From Patellaria atrata CBS 101060 (taxonomy: Eukaryota; Ascomycota; Dothideomycetes; Patellariales; Patellariaceae), in the NCBI GenBank assembly GCA_010093705.1, contig MU006095.1, positions 500,315-564,314 of the forward strand: a stretch of DNA of 64,000 bases, written 5' to 3'. A program made the translations under genes and the position numbers. Of the stretch, positions 58,088 to 64,000 are shown in pieces. The notes beneath the pieces are model-generated. The model saw only the letters and a program-made list of their open reading frames with translations. It was not told the origin of the DNA and did not search any database. Within the stretch, counting starts at the first letter, position 1. Every line of letters begins with the position of its first letter.

Positions 58088-61000
58088 ATGTCACGGCAGC
58101 AATACCCTTTTGCGGGTGACGACAGCGCGCCGTCTCCGCTGTAAGTTTGCATCTGATCGCCACCTGATCCTGTGAGCGAGGATCTAACTTGAATGACAGA
58201 GATCAAAGGCCGCCAAATCCATTCCCTACCGGACAGCCTCCATCTTTCAAGACAAATGTCAATCGCATGAAGACTAAGAGATGGGTTGAAGCGAAGTCGT
58301 ATTCTTACGATGGAGATGACTGGGGAGACGAATATGATGACTACGACGAGCCCGCTCTACCCCTAAAACCGACAGGTTTGAGGCAGCAAGGCCATGCAGG
58401 CGGCGCTGGAGAACCCTCCCGTAGCTTTACAAACCCAGAGGCCCAAGGACGGCCGCCGGTACCACGGAAAAACTCTTTTGAGGCTGGTGATGAGCGACGT
58501 ACATTCTCATTGACATCTCCACAAAGCTCGCAAGGCTTTACTCGGCTCCCGCAAGTTGACACCACGAGATCATCTTCTGAGAATTACATACCTATCCCTA
58601 GTGGGGTTACACCAGCGTCTGGTATACCTCAACAATCACAAGGACCATATACTCAGTCCAATCGTGTCGCTAGTGCTGCGAGCTGGGTCGCACCCTCAGA
58701 AGTGAGTGAGACAACTTCTACGGGAGATCCACAACTACGTAGGGACTTCTCGCCGTCCGCGCTTCCACCTCCGCTACAAACTCGAATGTCACCTCCTCCG
58801 GGTGTTGGCCACCAACCTCCTCCAACCAGCTTCCCACCACGAAAGAGTAGCATCGGCCAGCAATCTCCGTTAGCTCAAGCTCCGCCACCTTTATCATCTG
58901 CAGCTGAACCATCTGTCGAACAGCGGGATCGTTCCAATAGTAACCCAGCAAAAGCGCCAGCATTCATTCGACCGGCGGACATCTATAAACGCATCGAGGC
59001 AGAGCGCCAAAAGGAGCGTGCATCGCTCGACACGGAACGTCCCAGCCTAGACACCCTACGAGGACGTCCGACAGATGAGAGTTCGGAGGATCAGAAGCGA
59101 GCAGAGAGCGCAGGACGGAGCGGAGCTCGTACTAGTTTAGATCGTGTAGATGAGAGCCATGAGATTCAACACCAGCTCCCGCCGCTAGAAACTGTCGCTG
59201 AACGGAAGAGCGAATACATGCCTACCTATTCCGTTGAGGGGTCCAGTGAGGCAGCTGGCGCTGGAACGGGGACAATTGACCCAACCATGTCAAGGCATGA
59301 AACTCGAGCCGATAACTCATCGCATCAGCGCTCTGACTCTGACTGGCAACCAACACTCCCTCCAGTCAGTAGGATGTCCACTTTCGGTGATGACTTCTGG
59401 AAATCCGGACATTCTCGGGAACAGAGTGTAGATACTACAACTACTCCAGTACCTGATTCTGCGCCAAAGGATGCTGCTGGCCTTCAGCATCAACCATCTC
59501 TCGGATTTAAATCAGTTGTCCATCAAGCATTTGATAGGAAGGATGATTCGTCTGTTCCCCCTACTCCTGTGTCACGTCTAGCATCTGGCGATGAAGGTGG
59601 TGTCTCGAGGAGCAACACGAATAGTACGACTGGCATAAGCCCCATTATCAGTCGGGTACCAAGCACTGCTGTTAGAGCGCGTGATAACGCAACTCCTGCA
59701 ATTGAAGAAGAGCCTGTTGATCCAACCATATCCAGGTCTCGCCCAAACTCCGGATTCTACCCTCCTGGAGTTCAAGTGGCTCGGAAACCCTCTCCAAATC
59801 ATTCCCGCAACGTGTCGTCGGAGTCTGCTAATTTCACACCCGGTTACCGGCGTGACTTGAACACACCAAGTCCTAATAATAGCCCCGCAAGGTCTCCAGC
59901 AATCGGAACGAGCCTGGAATTTCCGGTACCAGTAAGGGGTGAGCTATCGAATACCGGTCATATTGACTCTATCAAGAAAAATCTGCCTTCAAACCCGCAA
60001 GCCTATGCAACAAGAGAGGCGGATTTAGCTCACGATATTAATGCAAGCCCCGAGCATGGACCCAAATTATTCATAGATACCGTGAAGCAATCGCAGATCG
60101 GTTTTCTCGAGACACATAAGAGTCCGCCGTTGGATATCTGCCCTACCCAGGCGCCGAGTAACGCTATTCCGCGGGCTGAGTCGCCCTCTAAAGGAAGGGT
60201 TGCCGATCTTGCTGGGAAGTTTAATCAGATTGACTCTCGACGTAACTCAACAAACTCAGTGGGATCTAGACATAGCATTGACTCGTGGGAGAGGGAGAGT
60301 GTCAACGAGCTTCCATCCCGCAAGGGAAGCCCTTCTAAACAGCTTGCTCCGGCATTCGAACCTACCGCGCAACAAGCCGAACGCCCAACGTCGGCAAGAG
60401 AGCAGAGCTTCCGACCTAAGCTACCAGGACAATGGGAGTCTTTTGCGACAACTGTAGATTCCCCCACTCCGACCGAGCAAGAGCATGGTCAAGGATTGTT
60501 CTTGAATGAAAATGTTTCACCCTCCATTGCACCACCGATAGCTCAACAAGCTGCAACACCCGTCGAGGTTTCGAATCATGTAAATGAGGATCTTGATATT
60601 GCTCCGACTACGACGAAACATCCTGCTGCTGCGCCGGAAGAGACGAAGGAGAAATCCCCGAGTTTTACCGAAAATCCAATGGCAGCCTTGGCAGCAGCTG
60701 GAGCGGCGATGGGCGATGCCATCAAAGCTTCGGTTGGTTTTGATCATTCTGACGAAGACAGAGGATCACAATCAGAGGTCAATAGAACCGTTACAGACGT
60801 TCCTGAAACTTCTAAAGATGGTCAAGCTAAGGGTCGCTTCGTCGGCGACATTTATATTCGTCCCCTCACTCTGGACAGGACTGCATCTTCAGTCGCTTCT
60901 AGCAGCCCTCCCACTCCTCCTCCAAAGGACGAAAGCAACAAGACGATATCCAATATTCATTCTGAAGAAAGCAAACTTCCTTCAGGTCTTACTAGCAAGG

Positions 61001-62433
61001 ATAGTCATGAGCCGATGATGTTTAACACCTCACCGTCACTTGGGCGTCCACCTATTCTATCTCAGCTTAGTACAGATTACTCGCCAAATGATGAAGAGAG
61101 TGACAGGTTACGAAAAGAACTTGTTCGTACTCTGAGTCCTATTAAATCTGAGAATGATGGGAAACATAATGCTGGTCCGGCTCTAGCGCACCTGACAGTC
61201 GAGAACACATCGCAACCGGTCAACAGAGAGAGCTCTATACTGCCGGCAGAGTATGACACTTACTGGGCTGGTAAATTTGACGATTCAGAGGATGATAGCA
61301 CCACACCTGTAAAGCGTTCCCTGGAGACAACTAGGGCTCCACCTGCGATTCAGGTGCCATCTTCTATCGCTACTGATACCCATCAGTTATCAAATCAGCG
61401 TCCAGAGGTTCCGCACGAACAACCAAGCTCAGCTGCTAGCGTTTCGGAAATCTCAAGATCTGAGGCCCGATTCAGCTGGGAGACAGGTACAGAACAGCTC
61501 AATCAGCCCTCGATTGCTAGCACTTTAGGGAGTCCAGCGCCAGTTAGCTCAACATATGATCAGGTTGCTTCAGCAACGGCTGAATCACCAGCACACTCCG
61601 AGTCACCCGCTGATCGAAGTTTTGATGAAAAGCTACCTGCTCCGTCCGACGAACATCCGGCTATGCGGGATACTTCGGTCCTTGCAACTCATCCTCAAAC
61701 GGAAGCGGAAATCATATCACATGTGCCACCACCTGTCAGCAAAGTACCAGATGATCAACGAGCTTCTAGGGAAGGTTTGCACGTTGTAAATGCCGAACCA
61801 GGCGAAGTCCCCGATCCTGAACCTCCCGCCCAGGTATTCCAATCTGGGCATTCAGAAGACGCAAATCCCGCTGTGGATAATCACAAATCTCTTCCTTCAC
61901 ATCATTCGCGAGTTGTGCCACTCGGTTTCCGCGAAATTTTAGCGTTGAAGTCTACCGCGGAACGTATAACTACCTACAACAAGACACGCGAACAATTTGC
62001 CGGCATGGACACTGGTATTCATCATTGGATCAATTCTACAATTGCAAATCAACCAGAGCACGCATATTTGGCATCTCTTCCTCTTAGACCAACCGTCACG
62101 ACAACGGGCCTCACAGGAACAGGAAAACACAAGTCATCCCCCTCCATATCGCGGTTTAATAAACATAGTCCCGGAAGTGGTCAAGCATCTGGCTCCCATG
62201 GCCAACAACCCTTCGATTCTACAACATCTTCTCCTGCCGTAAACCATCCACCGCAGAGCCAATATAGCACGCCTAGTCCAAGTGGTAATAAGCTAAGTGG
62301 CCATCAAATGCAAGCTAAACTTCTCAAGAATGCTAGCGTTTTAGGTGGAAAGGCCACAACTGGCGCCAAAGGTCTGTTCGCGAAGGGAAAGAGTAGATTT
62401 AGGAGCTCTGGGTCTGAGAAGGTAGATCATTAA
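58088..62433 (+). CDS. Large intrinsically disordered protein, conserved C-terminal block
   Basis: Two exons, 58088-58140 and 58200-62433, with a 59-bp phase-2 intron (GTAAGT..GACAG), give 1428 aa starting MSRQQYPFAGDDSAPSPL. The N-terminus holds a compact conserved-looking motif, NRMKTKRWVEAKSYSYDGDD. Most of the rest is Ser/Pro/Thr/Glu-rich low complexity with proline runs (PPPLSSAAE, PPTPPPKDE), so it is probably a scaffold. Near the end an ordered block appears: PLGFREILALKSTAERI, YNKTREQF and MDTGIHHWI, then a basic, glycine-rich tail (LFAKGKSRFRSSG). No enzymatic domain, signal peptide or membrane span is seen. The family exists across Pezizomycotina to my knowledge, but I cannot name a function. 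Confidence 0.85.
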
Positions 62434-62762
62434 CTTTCCCTTTCGAGTTAAACAGTCTATTTGTTTCGTCTTTGTTGCTTTGATTGTACGAACATCTTAA
62501 TATAAAATGGCGAATCTGCTTTCGTCTATGGATATAAATGCCTCAGACATGGTCGGGTTTCGAAATAAACGTGGGATACCGGCTGGAGCGTTCTGTTCAT
62601 TTACACTGTTTATGCATTTTCCTTCCTTTTCTCATGATTTGATGCGTCTCTTAATGATTTCATACCACATGTAGCGCTAGGGTCACTGTCATCAATGTCA
62701 ATCCACTTTTCACAATGGTTCCTACTGGATGAATGTGTATATTGATGCCTTCTTGTCCATAG
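62434..62762. other. Short intergenic region or upstream exons
   Basis: Holds the 3' UTR of the disordered-protein gene. It must also hold the start of the next gene if that gene begins here: an ATG at about 62509 opens MANLLSSMDINASDMVGF, a possible first exon, and a CATAG acceptor sits at 62758-62762. The exact join was not resolved. Confidence 0.35.
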
Positions 62763-64000
62763 GACTTCCTACCCCAGCGCCACCATTCGATATCCTCGTT
62801 CGACATCGCCCATAATAGATCCCCCAGCGTTACAGATAAGAAGAAGAAAAGGCTCTCGTCTCCCTTTAGTCGCCGATCTCAATCAAGACCCACTAGCATC
62901 GTGCTCCCGATCACTACAGATTTCTCGGATTTTGAGCGAAATACACCGATGAGTGAAGGTGCGGTCGGCAGGCATAGAACGTCGTATATCGATACTGGAA
63001 GGGTTGAATCGTGGAATCTACCTGAGCCACCGCCAATCCCAGATACGGATGACATCGACCGACTCGGCGTTTTACCAAGCCCCGCTACGGAGCATTTCAA
63101 GCAGGAATTCAATGTTTCGGCAGAACAGCGTCTAAACGCGGTCGAAAAAGAGGAGAGAATTCTGCAATCTGTCGTTAGAAATTCAACACCGAATATGAGT
63201 CGAAGCCAGACTCCAGACCTGAATCAGGGTCAAAGCAAGCACGAGCGAAGAATCAGTGTGGGTACGGTTGGAACGGGCTCCGAACTGAACTGGCCACTCG
63301 GTGACGTTAGTGCGAAAGAGTTGAGAGAAGTGAGGCGGAGTGTTGATATTCCTGTACCACCGCTACCCCAAGTCGAGGTCAAACTTAAATCTTTCGATGC
63401 TGATGACTCAATAACCGATAGCCCGGGTGATGACGTTCTGCCACATTCGCAAGTACATGGTGATGTAGCTCGTTCTGACTCCCCTAAGACAGTGTTATCT
63501 GGAGAGGAAGAATCTACTGATCTCCAAGCACGGCCGCGACTACAATCTCGCAACCCTCTTACTCGTTCTGGTACACATGCTGTATCTTCCCTGAGGTTGG
63601 ATAATTCCGCCGTTCAATCACAACCATCAAAGTCTCTCGTCCGTTCTGCTACTCTCGGGACGGTGTCCTCCATTGAATCTCCTGAGCTTGGCCGCTCATA
63701 TACACATAAAACTGTGTCAGAGATGGCTCTCTCGGATGGCATCCCTCCGGTGTCTGAGGTCAGTGCTACAGCAACAACACCGAAACTTGCGGCCCTATCT
63801 CAACCACCAAGCCGGGTCTCCACCCCTGATTCCTGGGAGGGGAAAAGGGAACAAACACTTACTGAAGAAAATCTAAAAGAGTTGTTGGAGGGCCGGCATC
63901 CTATTCGGCATCCGTCGTTATCTAGCCTGGGGGCGGAAGATCGACCTGATTACCACACAGAAACAGGAAATAATCTTCGCATACCAGGTGCTTTTCTCGA
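62763..64000 (+). CDS. Disordered-protein gene, partial (runs off right edge)
   Basis: Plus-strand frame open from a CATAG splice acceptor (in-frame stop just before) at 62763 to the window end, over 412 codons, so it is a real exon. It begins DFLPQRHHSISSFDIAHNRS, followed by a basic patch (TDKKKKRLSSPFSRRSQSRP), short acidic/proline segments (WNLPEPPPIPDTDDID), a helical bit (FNVSAEQRLNAVEKEERIL) and a long Ser/Thr/Pro-rich stretch. Near the edge comes EENLKELLEGRHPIRHPSLS. Composition resembles the neighbour ending at 62433 on the same strand, though no sequence repeat is evident. The start codon was not found with confidence; upstream exon(s) lie within or beyond 62434-62762. No family is recognised. 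Confidence 0.65.

Overview
The window is nuclear DNA of a filamentous ascomycete (Pezizomycotina). This rests on short introns (about 47-76 bp) with GTAAGT/GTATGT-type donors and CTAAC/CTGAC-type branch sites, pyrimidine-rich promoters, and fungus-specific families (TOK potassium channel, DUF3433, DUF7703-type membrane protein, kelch-type membrane receptor-like protein). The class is not certain; a leotiomycete-like fungus would fit. Spliced models below were built by eye from frame continuity and splice consensus, and every multi-exon model given as intact closes in frame.

Layout. 1-13.7 kb: the 5' end of an unknown gene (minus, runs off the left edge), a gene-poor 2.7 kb, then three minus-strand genes: a giant ankyrin protein with a nucleotidyltransferase-like N-terminal half, a single-pass membrane/coiled-coil protein, and a TOK two-pore potassium channel. 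13.7-20.7 kb: a gene desert of about 7 kb. 20.8-22.9 kb: a Ded1/DDX3-type DEAD-box helicase in six exons. 23-29.8 kb: a decayed zone with a probable pseudogene, a 100-base assembly gap, LTR-like repeats, an unrecognised damaged gene and a decayed M43 metalloprotease. 29.8-35.7 kb: a DUF3433 membrane protein, a GlcG/HbpS-like protein, and three neighbouring small minus-strand genes that look related. 35.8-39.5 kb: repeat-rich, with a solo LTR-like copy, a large inverted repeat around an AT-rich core, and another retroelement relic. 39.6-43.1 kb: a DUF7703-type membrane protein and a small tail-anchored-looking protein followed by a perfect 52-bp palindrome. 43.6-64 kb: dense housekeeping DNA: phosphopantothenate-cysteine ligase (CAB2), IPI3 (ribosome biogenesis), a NIPSNAP protein, a choline/ethanolamine phosphotransferase with a 10-nt micro-exon and a probable GC-AG intron, a kelch-type membrane protein, the Golgi t-SNARE SED5, and two long disordered proteins, the last running off the right edge.

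The genes do not form an operon or an evident biosynthetic cluster. The window alternates gene-dense housekeeping blocks with repeat-bearing, gene-poor blocks. The points most worth a second look are the NTase-like/ankyrin architecture, the trio of small genes, the stop-free 51-nt introns, the palindrome, and the micro-exon/GC-AG gene. No tRNA, rRNA or CRISPR array was seen.
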